A model generated the notes under the pieces. The model did not search any database and was not told where the DNA came from. It saw only the letters and a program-made list of their open reading frames with translations. This document shows, piece by piece, positions 49,952-57,834 of a stretch of DNA of 64,000 bases. The stretch comes from Acidobacteria bacterium 28-1 (lineage in GTDB: Bacteria > Acidobacteriota > Blastocatellia > Pyrinomonadales > Pyrinomonadaceae), in contig MWYZ01000038.1 of NCBI GenBank assembly GCA_002050365.1, positions 23,523-87,522 on the forward strand. The letters are read 5' to 3'. The position numbers and the translations under genes are program-made. How positions within the stretch are numbered: position 1 is the first letter of the stretch; the number at the start of each line of letters is the position of its first letter.

Positions 49952-50671
49952 TCAATCCTTAATTATTTCCTGAAATCGCAATGCGTCTTCCGTCATTTCG
50001 ATATTGTTAAAGAAAACGTATGACTGTTTATTTTTTGGCAAGAGAGAAATTAACTCTTCCAATTCGCCCGCTTCATATTTGTATCGCCAGCCGGTCATAC
50101 CGTGCAGCCGGTAATAACATTCGTTCGGCGTAACCGTTATTTTTTTGAACGGGTCAACAACGTGCCAGAGATTATGGCGGTCGCAGATGTCTTTGATAAC
50201 TCGTTCGTCCCACACACCGCGCGGCTCCCAACAGAAATTCAGTTTGCCGCGTTTGATGGCTGAGAAGAAATTCTCCAAATTCGAGATGTTCTCCGCGTTC
50301 TGTTTAAAACTCGCGGGGCATTGAAACAAAATCGTTTTCGCTTTCAGAGCCTCGGCACAAGCGAGCGTGGTTTCCCAAGCCTCTCTGACAATCCGGGTCG
50401 GTTTGAAATAGCCGGCTTCTTCGCGTTCGGCATCAGACAGATTCTTTTTGAGACGTTTATAAGTCGGACTTTTGGCTTCGTGCGTGATTAATTGCCACGC
50501 TTTTATGGTGAATTCAAATTCGGCAGGCATTTCTTCGCGCCAGCGTTCAAGCGTCTTGACCTGCGGCGGTTGGTAGAACGTCTGTTGAATCTCGACACAA
50601 GAAAAAAGTGCGGCATATTCAATTTTGTTGAGGCGAAAGCCGCACGTACCGATGTTTATCTTGCTTTTCAT
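49952..50671 (-). CDS. DUF72 family protein (YecE)
   Basis: A 239-residue soluble protein with a TIM-barrel-like DUF72 layout. Family markers are the start INIGTCGF, the block VEIQQTFYQPPQVKTLERWR and FEFTIKAWQLITHEAKSPTY, and the later region FCWEPRGVWDERVIKDICDR plus YYRLHGMTGW. DUF72 members are widespread and poorly characterised. The gene lies downstream of the LexA-like gene on the same strand with a 108-bp gap. Confidence 0.85.
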   Translation of the reverse strand: MKSKINIGTCGFRLNKIEYAALFSCVEIQQTFYQPPQVKTLERWREEMPAEFEFTIKAWQLITHEAKSPTYKRLKKNLSDAEREEAGYFKPTRIVREAWETTLACAEALKAKTILFQCPASFKQNAENISNLENFFSAIKRGKLNFCWEPRGVWDERVIKDICDRHNLWHVVDPFKKITVTPNECYYRLHGMTGWRYKYEAGELEELISLLPKNKQSYVFFNNIEMTEDALRFQEIIKD

Positions 50672-50779
50672 AAGCGAAAGAGCGAAAGGAATTTGAATTT
50701 ACGAACACACAAGAAGCAACATTATAAGGAAACAAAAATCTTTTGTGATATTTCGTGTTATTTTACAATATCAAATAAT

Positions 50780-51400
50780 TCAACTCAGAGGACGAAAGAG
50801 TCCGCGATGAACGCCCAGAATTTCTATCTTGTGCGCGGGAAGTTTTATCGTTTCGTAAAAGTTGTTGGCGGGGCGAAGTTCAATGTTTGAGCTGTTACGG
50901 AAAAATTGCTTGAAAACAGTTCTTTTATTGTTCGCTAAAGCAACTACAATATCACCGTCGCGGGCGTAAGAGCGTTTTTCGATTAAAGCGACATCGCCTT
51001 CGCAGATGTGTTTTTCAAGCATCGCGTCGTCGAAAACGCGAAATCCTCGAAGGCGTTCCGGCTCTTGATAACCAATCAGAAACCGCGGCACGAACAACGG
51101 TTCATTTTCCCATTCTTCAACAAAAGTTTCAGTTCTTGGAATGTCGAGCCATTCGATTTCGCAGATGGCTTCGAGGATTGGATTGACCGGTTGTATATTG
51201 AGTCCGAAAGTTCCGTTTTCGCGCCGCCGTTCAAGCAAACCCTGTGCTTCGAGGGCTTCGATATGACGAGCGATGCCCGCTTTTGACCGAACACCCAAGT
51301 GTTTTGCAATCAATTGATACGAAGGTTTGCAGCCGAATCGCTCGGCGTATTGTTTGATATAATCGAAAACTTCTTTTTGTCGTCTGGTGCGCGGCTGCAT
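50780..51400 (-). CDS. LexA-like repressor without catalytic serine or cleavage site
   Basis: A 206-residue protein. The N-terminal winged helix (RRQKEVFDYIKQYAERFGCK, then YQLIAKHLGVRSKAGIARHI) is the LexA DNA-binding domain. The C-terminal S24 peptidase-like domain is recognisable (FRVFDDAMLEKHICEGDVAL; DGDIVVALANNKRTVFKQFF). The usual GDSM motif is DDAM, with the catalytic Ser replaced by Ala126; Lys164 is probably retained. The Ala-Gly cleavage site between domains is not seen. It cannot be self-cleaved in the standard way, so it may be a non-SOS or constitutive LexA paralogue. A true lexA should exist elsewhere. Confidence 0.8.
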   Translation of the reverse strand: MQPRTRRQKEVFDYIKQYAERFGCKPSYQLIAKHLGVRSKAGIARHIEALEAQGLLERRRENGTFGLNIQPVNPILEAICEIEWLDIPRTETFVEEWENEPLFVPRFLIGYQEPERLRGFRVFDDAMLEKHICEGDVALIEKRSYARDGDIVVALANNKRTVFKQFFRNSSNIELRPANNFYETIKLPAHKIEILGVHRGLFRPLS

Positions 51401-51424
51401 TGTTTGATTATATTGAAATGGATT

Positions 51425-51528
51425 AAAGATTCAAGATTCAAAATGGATTCCAAATTCCAGATTCAAGATTTAAGATTTCAATCCTAAATCTTGAATCTGG
51501 AATTTGGCATCTTGAATCTGCTATAATC
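51425..51528. repeat. Heptad repeat hairpin, GATTCAA family
   Basis: GATTCAA occurs repeatedly at 51427-51475 with variant units, followed by inverted units (CTTGAATC, GAATTTGG, CATCTTGAATC) at 51485-51528. It lies between the divergent LexA-like and hflX genes, leaving little room for standard promoters. Confidence 0.8.
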
Positions 51529-51556
51529 TAAATACAGTTTTGGAGGTTTTAGTTTT

Positions 51557-53263
51557 ATCAGTAATATTCAAGGCTTTACACAAGGCTTAAAACATAATCA
51601 ATTACGGCGCATCGAACGGCTCGGAACGCGCCGCGTCGCTCCCGAACAAATCGTCTCGCCCGAACTCGCCCGACAATTAACGGAAATATCTTTTGAAACC
51701 GGCAGACAAATCGGCGTTCTCATCAATCGCAAAGGACAAGTCGAATATGTAATGGTCGGCACGGCAAAACGAATCGAGATGCCCGATTTCGGACGCGCCC
51801 GCGTTTCGGCTGACCGTTTTCGCGGTCTGCGATGCGTTCACACGCAGTTAGCAGGTGAGCGTCTGACGCAGGACGATTTGACCGACCTTGCATTGTTGCG
51901 ACTTGATTTAATGGCGACAATTCAGGTTGACCGCGAGACGGGGTTGCCGAATAACGTTTATTCGGCGCATCTTCTTCCGACGACTGCTGAAAAACTCGTC
52001 GAAGAAGCAGAAACCTTGCCTTACGAATTTTTAGAGCCGAACATTCCCGCGCATCTCGACACAAATTTTCTCGCACTGATTAATTCTCTGGAAACCGAGA
52101 TGGCGCGGATTCGCTTGACGGCGCGAAATCGGCAGACAAACCGCGACCGCGTGATCTTAGTCGGCGTAACGACCGGTTATTTTTCAGAAGCCGAAGAATC
52201 AATGAACGAACTCGAAGAACTCGCGCTGTCGGCGGAAACAGTCGTGCTTGATAAAATTATCCAACGGCGGCAAAAGATTGACTCAAGAACTGTTTTGGGA
52301 AAAGGAAAACTTGAGGAGTTATTAATTCGGGCGATGCGTTTGGGCGCGGATTTGATTGTCTTCGACGCGGCACTTTCGCCTGCACAAGTGCGCTCTCTGT
52401 CTGAAGCGACCGAATTGAAAGTGATAGACCGCACGCAACTGATTCTCGATATTTTCGCGCAACGCGCTCAATCAAGCGAGGGAAAACTACAAGTCGAACT
52501 CGCGCAGCTAAAATATCTTCTGCCGCGTCTGGCACAGGGGCAAAATCCGGCGTTTTCGCGTTTGGCGGGCGGAATCGGCGGACGCGGACCGGGCGAAACG
52601 AAACTCGAAACCGACCGTCGGCGCGTGCGCGATAAAATTTCGCATCTCGAAAAACAAGTCGAAAATCTTCGTCGTCAACGACAACAACGCCGCAAGGAAA
52701 GATTGCGCCGCGCCGTGCCGATTATTTCCCTTGTCGGTTATACGAATGCGGGAAAATCAACTTTGCTGAACACTTTAACGCAAAGCAAAGTTTATGCGGA
52801 AAAGAAAATGTTTGCGACTTTAGATCCGACATCGCGCCGTCTGCGCCTGCCGATTGAACAGGAAATAATTATCAACGATACGGTCGGATTTATCCGCGAT
52901 TTGCCCGAAACACTCGTCGCCGCTTTTCGCGCCACGCTCGAAGAAATTAGTGACAGCGATTTGCTCGTTCACGTCGTTGACGCATCGAGTCCGCAAGCGA
53001 TGGCGCAAATCGAATCGGTTGATAAAATTTTACTTGACCTCGAACTAAACAAAATCCCGCGCCTTATCGCTTTAAATAAAGCGGATTTGCTAGACGAAAT
53101 TTCTCTAGAGTCCTTGGAGAGACAAATTTGGCTTGACAAACAGGCGGAAAGCGTGGCAATTTCAGCTATTCAATCCAAAACATTAAAACCACTTGTTGAA
53201 AAAATTGGAGAACTCGTCGGAAACTTTGCGCTTTCAGATTTGCAGGTCGCGATTGGAAAATAA
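51557..53263 (+). CDS. hflX: GTPase HflX with a non-standard start codon
   Basis: A ribosome-splitting GTPase of about 568 residues. The first ATG in frame is at 51752, but 65 conserved HflX-like residues (QGLKHNQLRRIERLGTRRVA; SPELARQLTEISFETGRQIG) precede it. GGAGG lies at 51542-51546, 10 bp before ATC at 51557. No ATG, GTG or TTG occurs between the upstream in-frame stop and that point. The G domain has G1 GYTNAGKST, G3 NDTVGF and G4 NKAD. Start codon AUC is inferred; a sequence error is the alternative. Confidence 0.85.
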   Translation: MSNIQGFTQGLKHNQLRRIERLGTRRVAPEQIVSPELARQLTEISFETGRQIGVLINRKGQVEYVMVGTAKRIEMPDFGRARVSADRFRGLRCVHTQLAGERLTQDDLTDLALLRLDLMATIQVDRETGLPNNVYSAHLLPTTAEKLVEEAETLPYEFLEPNIPAHLDTNFLALINSLETEMARIRLTARNRQTNRDRVILVGVTTGYFSEAEESMNELEELALSAETVVLDKIIQRRQKIDSRTVLGKGKLEELLIRAMRLGADLIVFDAALSPAQVRSLSEATELKVIDRTQLILDIFAQRAQSSEGKLQVELAQLKYLLPRLAQGQNPAFSRLAGGIGGRGPGETKLETDRRRVRDKISHLEKQVENLRRQRQQRRKERLRRAVPIISLVGYTNAGKSTLLNTLTQSKVYAEKKMFATLDPTSRRLRLPIEQEIIINDTVGFIRDLPETLVAAFRATLEEISDSDLLVHVVDASSPQAMAQIESVDKILLDLELNKIPRLIALNKADLLDEISLESLERQIWLDKQAESVAISAIQSKTLKPLVEKIGELVGNFALSDLQVAIGK

Positions 53264-53268
53264 TTCCA

Positions 53269-53303
53269 ATCCAAAATCCGAAATCCAAAATCCAAAATCG
53301 AAA
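53269..53303. repeat. Five tandem heptads ATCCAAA between hflX and the PgpH gene
   Basis: ATCCAAA, ATCCGAA, ATCCAAA, ATCCAAA and ATCGAAA run without a gap from just after the hflX stop to the next ATG; the last A is the first base of that ATG. No inverted arm and no Shine-Dalgarno site are present. Confidence 0.9.
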
Positions 53304-55753
53304 TGAGTAAGCGTCTTCAAGATTTGGCAACGCCTTTGACTAAGATTCGTCGAACGATTGGGGAATACGTTTCGCGTCCATTTGAAAGTGTATCGGAAAA
53401 TCAGAAATTTTGGGTTAGCTTCGCGTTTCTCTGTCTGCTGACGACATTTCTCGTCAACAACCCGTTTTGGCGCACAAGCGTTGAGCAATATAAAGAAGGC
53501 GACATCGCCCGCGAAAGCATTATTTCGCCCGCCGATATTTCCGTCCTTGACGCGGAAGAAACCGAAAAAATTAAACAGTCGGTGCGTGAAAGCATCCAGC
53601 CGATTTTCACTTTTGAATCGAAACGCGGCGAGGAAGCCGTGCAGGGTTTTCGTTCGGCGTGGGAAAATCTAGCCAGAAAAAACGGAAATGTCAACGCGAA
53701 CTCGAGAATGAATGCTAATGAAAAATCCGGTTCGCAGGAAAATTGGACGGGAGCGGGCGGCGCAGAAGTCGGGAAAATTTTCTCCGCTCGACGATTCAGT
53801 ACGAATGAACTTGAAGCCGTTACTCGCGTGCTGCGCGAAAATGCCGAAGGCTCGATTTACGGCGACCAAGACCGGCAGTATTTTCAGGAAGAAATTACCC
53901 TCAACGACCGCCAAAAACCAAATCAGCAATCAATCGTCAAAATGCCCGAAAGTAATATGACGGCGCTTTCCGAGGCGAGAGATAAATTGAAAGACGGTTT
54001 GAAACAAATCAGAAGTTTATCTGAAACGGAAGTTGAAGCCTTCAATGCCGCACTCGCGCCGCTCGTTCAGCCGAGTGTCGTTTTTGACAGTGTAGCGACA
54101 AATAATGCTAGACAAGCCGTAGAAAAAAATGTCCAACCGGTAACGATTTCCCTCAAACGCGGACAAACCGTCGTCCGCGATGGCGATACGATTACACCCG
54201 CCGTGCTTTCGCAAATTGCCGCGATTCGCAGTTACAGCGATTCGACGCGTCAATTGAATCGCTTTTTTGGTTTGCTGTGTTTGATTTCCGCGCTTTTTTG
54301 GGCGGCGTGGAAGTATATCGAGCATCGCGGAGTCGTGCCGCGCCTCGTCCTTTCCGAACAAAAAACTTTCGCGCTGTTTGGTTTTATCGTTTTAGTGCAG
54401 ACGGCTCTGATGGCAATTTTCTTTCGCCTCGCCGAATTCACCGCCGCGCAAAACCTCAAAGCGCCGCTCAACGACCCGACACTGTGGGCGTTCGCCATTC
54501 CGTTTGCCACGGGCAGTTTGTTGATGACTCTGCTCGCCGACCGACGCACCGCAATTTTTACAGGACTTTTTCTTTCTTTAATTGCCGGACTGCTCGCGCC
54601 GAAAAGTTTGGAATACGCGCTTTATACGGCAATAACTTCGGCAGTTGCGGTTTATGGAATCGGACGTTATCGTTCCCGTCAATCGGTTACGACGGCGGGC
54701 ATTCTAGTCGGTTTGGCAAGCGCGGCGACGGCAGTGGCTTTGATTGGTTATACGCAGCAGCCGTTTATTTTAAACACGGTCACGCTGGCAATTAGCTGCG
54801 GTTTGGCGAGCGGACTTATCACGGCGGCGGTCACGGCAGTTTTTCTGCCGTTGTGTGAAACAACTTTCGGGATTTTAACCGATGTCAAATTATTGGAATT
54901 ATCGAATGCCGATTTGCCTGTTTTAGGACAACTGGCACTCCGCGCCCCCGGCACAAATCAACATTCTCACGCCGTCGGACAACTTGCCGAAGAAGCCTGC
55001 CGCGTCGTTGGCGCAAACGGTCTGCTCACCAGAATCGGCGCTCTTTATCACGACATCGGCAAAACAGCCGCGCCCGAACATTTCGTTGAAAATCAACACG
55101 GCAGAAATCCGCACGACCGTCTGAAACCTACTCAAAGCGCGAAAATCATCGTCAGCCACGTTACCTACGGAGTGAAGTTAGCAAAAGAGATGGGCTTGCC
55201 GCCGCGGATTATAGATTTTATTCCGCAGCATCACGGCACGCGCACGCTGCATTATTTTCTGCGGAAAGCGCAGTTGGAAGCCCGCGCCGACGAAGAAGTG
55301 TCGGAAAATGATTTTCGTTATCCGGGACCGAAACCGCAATTTAAAGAATCGGCGATTATGATGATTGCCGACAGTTGTGAAGCAGCGGCGCGTTCTTTGT
55401 CAGAACCAACACCGGAAAATATTCGCTTTATCGTCACGAAAATTATTGACGCAATTATCAGCGACGACCAACTCGACGAATGCGATTTGACGCTTCGTGA
55501 ACTAACGCAAATCCGCGAATCAATGATTAAATCGCTCGACTCCATTTACCACGCAAGAATTGATTATCCGGGCTACATACCGCCGAATTCAATCCGAACA
55601 TTAATTTCTGCGGCGGAAGAAGATGCGGAAGACCGCGGAATCCATTACAAAAATCCTGCCGATATTCCAATCAGCAAAGGCGGCGAAGTCGAAGACGAAG
55701 CGATTGACCGCTCGCACCAACCGGAAAAGGCCGAAGCTAAAACAGTCAAATAA
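53303..55753 (+). CDS. PgpH-like 7TM-HD phosphodiesterase
   Basis: An 816-residue membrane protein. One N-terminal membrane helix, a 7TMR-HDED extracellular domain (about 70-315), six or seven more membrane helices and a C-terminal HD domain are visible. The HD site is QHSHAVGQLAEEACRVVGAN then LYHDIGKTAAPEHF and FIPQHHGTRTLHYF, the pattern of PgpH-type enzymes that degrade cyclic di-AMP. The active-site His and Asp are intact. A polar tail of about 30 residues closes the chain. It follows hflX by 39 bp of repeats and may be co-transcribed with it. Confidence 0.9.
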   Translation: MSKRLQDLATPLTKIRRTIGEYVSRPFESVSENQKFWVSFAFLCLLTTFLVNNPFWRTSVEQYKEGDIARESIISPADISVLDAEETEKIKQSVRESIQPIFTFESKRGEEAVQGFRSAWENLARKNGNVNANSRMNANEKSGSQENWTGAGGAEVGKIFSARRFSTNELEAVTRVLRENAEGSIYGDQDRQYFQEEITLNDRQKPNQQSIVKMPESNMTALSEARDKLKDGLKQIRSLSETEVEAFNAALAPLVQPSVVFDSVATNNARQAVEKNVQPVTISLKRGQTVVRDGDTITPAVLSQIAAIRSYSDSTRQLNRFFGLLCLISALFWAAWKYIEHRGVVPRLVLSEQKTFALFGFIVLVQTALMAIFFRLAEFTAAQNLKAPLNDPTLWAFAIPFATGSLLMTLLADRRTAIFTGLFLSLIAGLLAPKSLEYALYTAITSAVAVYGIGRYRSRQSVTTAGILVGLASAATAVALIGYTQQPFILNTVTLAISCGLASGLITAAVTAVFLPLCETTFGILTDVKLLELSNADLPVLGQLALRAPGTNQHSHAVGQLAEEACRVVGANGLLTRIGALYHDIGKTAAPEHFVENQHGRNPHDRLKPTQSAKIIVSHVTYGVKLAKEMGLPPRIIDFIPQHHGTRTLHYFLRKAQLEARADEEVSENDFRYPGPKPQFKESAIMMIADSCEAAARSLSEPTPENIRFIVTKIIDAIISDDQLDECDLTLRELTQIRESMIKSLDSIYHARIDYPGYIPPNSIRTLISAAEEDAEDRGIHYKNPADIPISKGGEVEDEAIDRSHQPEKAEAKTVK

Positions 55754-55758
55754 AAGCT

Positions 55759-56117
55759 TTACAAATCAATCGGACTTCTCACGCCGAGCCGATTGTTTTG
55801 CAAAACGTGTGTGTAAATCATCGTCTTCGAAATTTCCTTGTGTCCCAATAAATCCTGAATTGTGCGGATGTCCGCAGCCGTCTTGCAAAAGATGGGTGGC
55901 GAACGAATGAGGTAAAGTATGCGGGCTGGCGTTTTTCGGAATGCGACTTTTTCGCAGTGTCCCTATTAAAGACTCTCTGCAAATCGGAAGGCGAAACGTA
56001 ATGTCTGCCCGTTTGATTCGTCCGCGGATTAACGCTCAAACCTTTTGACGGAAAAACGTATTGCCAACACCATTCCTTTTCGGCATTCGGATATTTTCTT
56101 GCCAAACCAAAAGGCAT
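55759..56117 (-). pseudogene. Integron-integrase (IntI-type) pseudogene, C-terminal part
   Basis: Reads from 56117 as MPFGLARKYPNAEKEWCWQY, VFPSKGLSVNPRTNQTGRHY and [13 protein letters not shown], an IntI-specific region. After frameshifts it continues as [13 protein letters not shown] and then [20 protein letters not shown] and [17 protein letters not shown] with its stop at 55759. The C-terminal motif with its Tyr is intact but cut off from the rest by frame breaks and a damaged RHSFATHL box. The N-terminal half is missing. No attC sites were recognised beside it. Confidence 0.85.
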
Positions 56118-56173
56118 TTTTTTGATTCATCGGAACTTGTGTTTACCTTGCATTATCTCCAATAATTTTACAA

Positions 56174-57748
56174 ATGAATAAACCTTACGATGTCATCGTT
56201 ATCGGCGGCGGTCATAACGGCTTGACGTGCGCCTGTTATCTTGCCAAAGCAGGCTTAAAAGTTATCGTTTTGGAACGTCGTCATATCGTTGGCGGCGCGG
56301 TTTGCACCGAGAACGATTTAATTAAAGGCTACAAAATTGATGTCGGCTCGTCGGCGCATATTATGATTCATCTGACACCAGTTGTGAAGGATTTGGATTT
56401 AGAGAAATTCGGTCTCGAATATATTGACTGCGACCCGTTTGCCTTTGCGCCGATGCCGGACGGCAAAGGCGCGATTTATTTTTGGAAAGACGTTGATAAA
56501 ACATGCGAATCAATTGCCAAAATTTCACCGATTGATGCCGAACGCTATAAAAAATTTGTTCTCGAATGGGAAAAACTCAACGAAGGAGTTTTCCGTGCAT
56601 TCCTGAAACCGCCGACAATGCTTAATCTCGGACGGCATATGATTTTCGGCACGAAGTCGAAAAATCCCGCCGATATGGTTCGCAAACTGATGACGAGCTA
56701 CGGCGCACTCGTGCGGGAAACATTCGTTCACGAAGGCTTACGCGCGGCGATGGCGTGGCTCGCGGCGCAATCCGGTCCGCCGCCGTCGGCAATGGCGACA
56801 GGTGATTTTCTCGGCTGGCATTCGATGATTCACCGAAGCGGCGTGAAACGACCCAAAGGCGGTTCGGGCGAACTTACGCAAGCGTTGGCGAAATGTTTGG
56901 AGCATTACGGCGGAACAGTTTTATTAAATGCTGAAGTTGAGAAAATAGAAGTCGAAAACAACCAAACGCGCGGAATCGTTTTGCAAAACGGGACGCGCAT
57001 CGAAGCAAAACGAATCGTTTCAAACGCGCACGTTCACACAACTTTTTTGAAATTAATCGGCGCGGAAAATCTGCCTGACGGTTTAGCGGAAAGAATCAAA
57101 AACATCCGCATCGGCAACGGTTTCGGGATGATTGTGCGCTGCGCCGTTTCTGAATTGCCTGATTACAAAGCCGCGCCGAACGGCGGAAAAGCGAGCGTTT
57201 GTCATCACGGGTTGCAGCTTCTTTGTCCTTCGATGGATTATTTGGAAAAATCCTACGCCGATTATCTGAACGGTATTCCGTCAAAAAATCCGTCGGCTTT
57301 AGCGATGACGTTTTCATCAATTGACCCAACGCTCGCACCGGCAGGTAAACACACGCTTTTCATTTGGGGACAATATTATCCTTTCGAATTATCAAACGGC
57401 GAGCGTTGGGAAAATATCCAAGACCGCGAAGCCGACAAACTAATTGATATGGTAAATTCCTACGCGCCAAACGTGAAAAATTCAATCATTGAACGCTTCG
57501 TCCAATCACCGCTCGATTTGGAGCAGCGTCTAGGTTTATTGAGAGGAAATGTGATGCACGTCGAGATGGATTTCGACCAGATGTTTATGTTTCGCCCGCT
57601 GCCCGAAATGTCCGCCTACAAAACGCCGATCAAAAATCTCTACCTGACCGGCGCGTCAACCCATCCCGGCGGCGGCGTTTTTGGAGCAAGCGGACATAAT
57701 ACGGCGCAAGTTGTTTTGAAAGATGTGAAGGGAAGTTGGTTTTGGTGA
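56174..57748 (+). CDS. Phytoene desaturase/PYROXD2-type FAD-dependent oxidoreductase
   Basis: A 524-residue flavoprotein. It starts with the FAD-binding motif VIVIGGGHNGLTCACYLAKA, followed by LERRHIVGGAVCTEN. The C-terminal region LYLTGASTHPGGGVFGASGH is the family's second FAD contact. Similarity lies with the CrtI/PYROXD2 superfamily, which includes carotenoid desaturases and isomerases, and does not fix the substrate. No carotenoid genes are nearby. Two decayed copies of its 3' end occur downstream at 59836 and 61817, so the gene was once part of a repeated block. Confidence 0.85.
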   Translation: MNKPYDVIVIGGGHNGLTCACYLAKAGLKVIVLERRHIVGGAVCTENDLIKGYKIDVGSSAHIMIHLTPVVKDLDLEKFGLEYIDCDPFAFAPMPDGKGAIYFWKDVDKTCESIAKISPIDAERYKKFVLEWEKLNEGVFRAFLKPPTMLNLGRHMIFGTKSKNPADMVRKLMTSYGALVRETFVHEGLRAAMAWLAAQSGPPPSAMATGDFLGWHSMIHRSGVKRPKGGSGELTQALAKCLEHYGGTVLLNAEVEKIEVENNQTRGIVLQNGTRIEAKRIVSNAHVHTTFLKLIGAENLPDGLAERIKNIRIGNGFGMIVRCAVSELPDYKAAPNGGKASVCHHGLQLLCPSMDYLEKSYADYLNGIPSKNPSALAMTFSSIDPTLAPAGKHTLFIWGQYYPFELSNGERWENIQDREADKLIDMVNSYAPNVKNSIIERFVQSPLDLEQRLGLLRGNVMHVEMDFDQMFMFRPLPEMSAYKTPIKNLYLTGASTHPGGGVFGASGHNTAQVVLKDVKGSWFW

Positions 57749-57776
57749 TTAAACTGTATTAATTTTGAAGATAAAT

Positions 57777-57818
57777 AAAATGACGGCAAAAGGCTTTAAA
57801 ACTTACTGCCGTCATTTT
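57777..57818. terminator. Bidirectional intrinsic terminator
   Basis: AAAATGACGGCA (57777-57788) pairs with TGCCGTCATTTT (57807-57818) around an 18-nt loop, with A and T tracts on either side. It lies between convergent genes and suits both. Confidence 0.85.
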
Positions 57819-57834
57819 ATTTGCCGGTGATGAA

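Noticed and set aside
55818..56117. An intact 99-aa gene
   Set aside because: The frame is the decayed C-terminal part of an integron-integrase gene; the conserved blocks switch frame within it.
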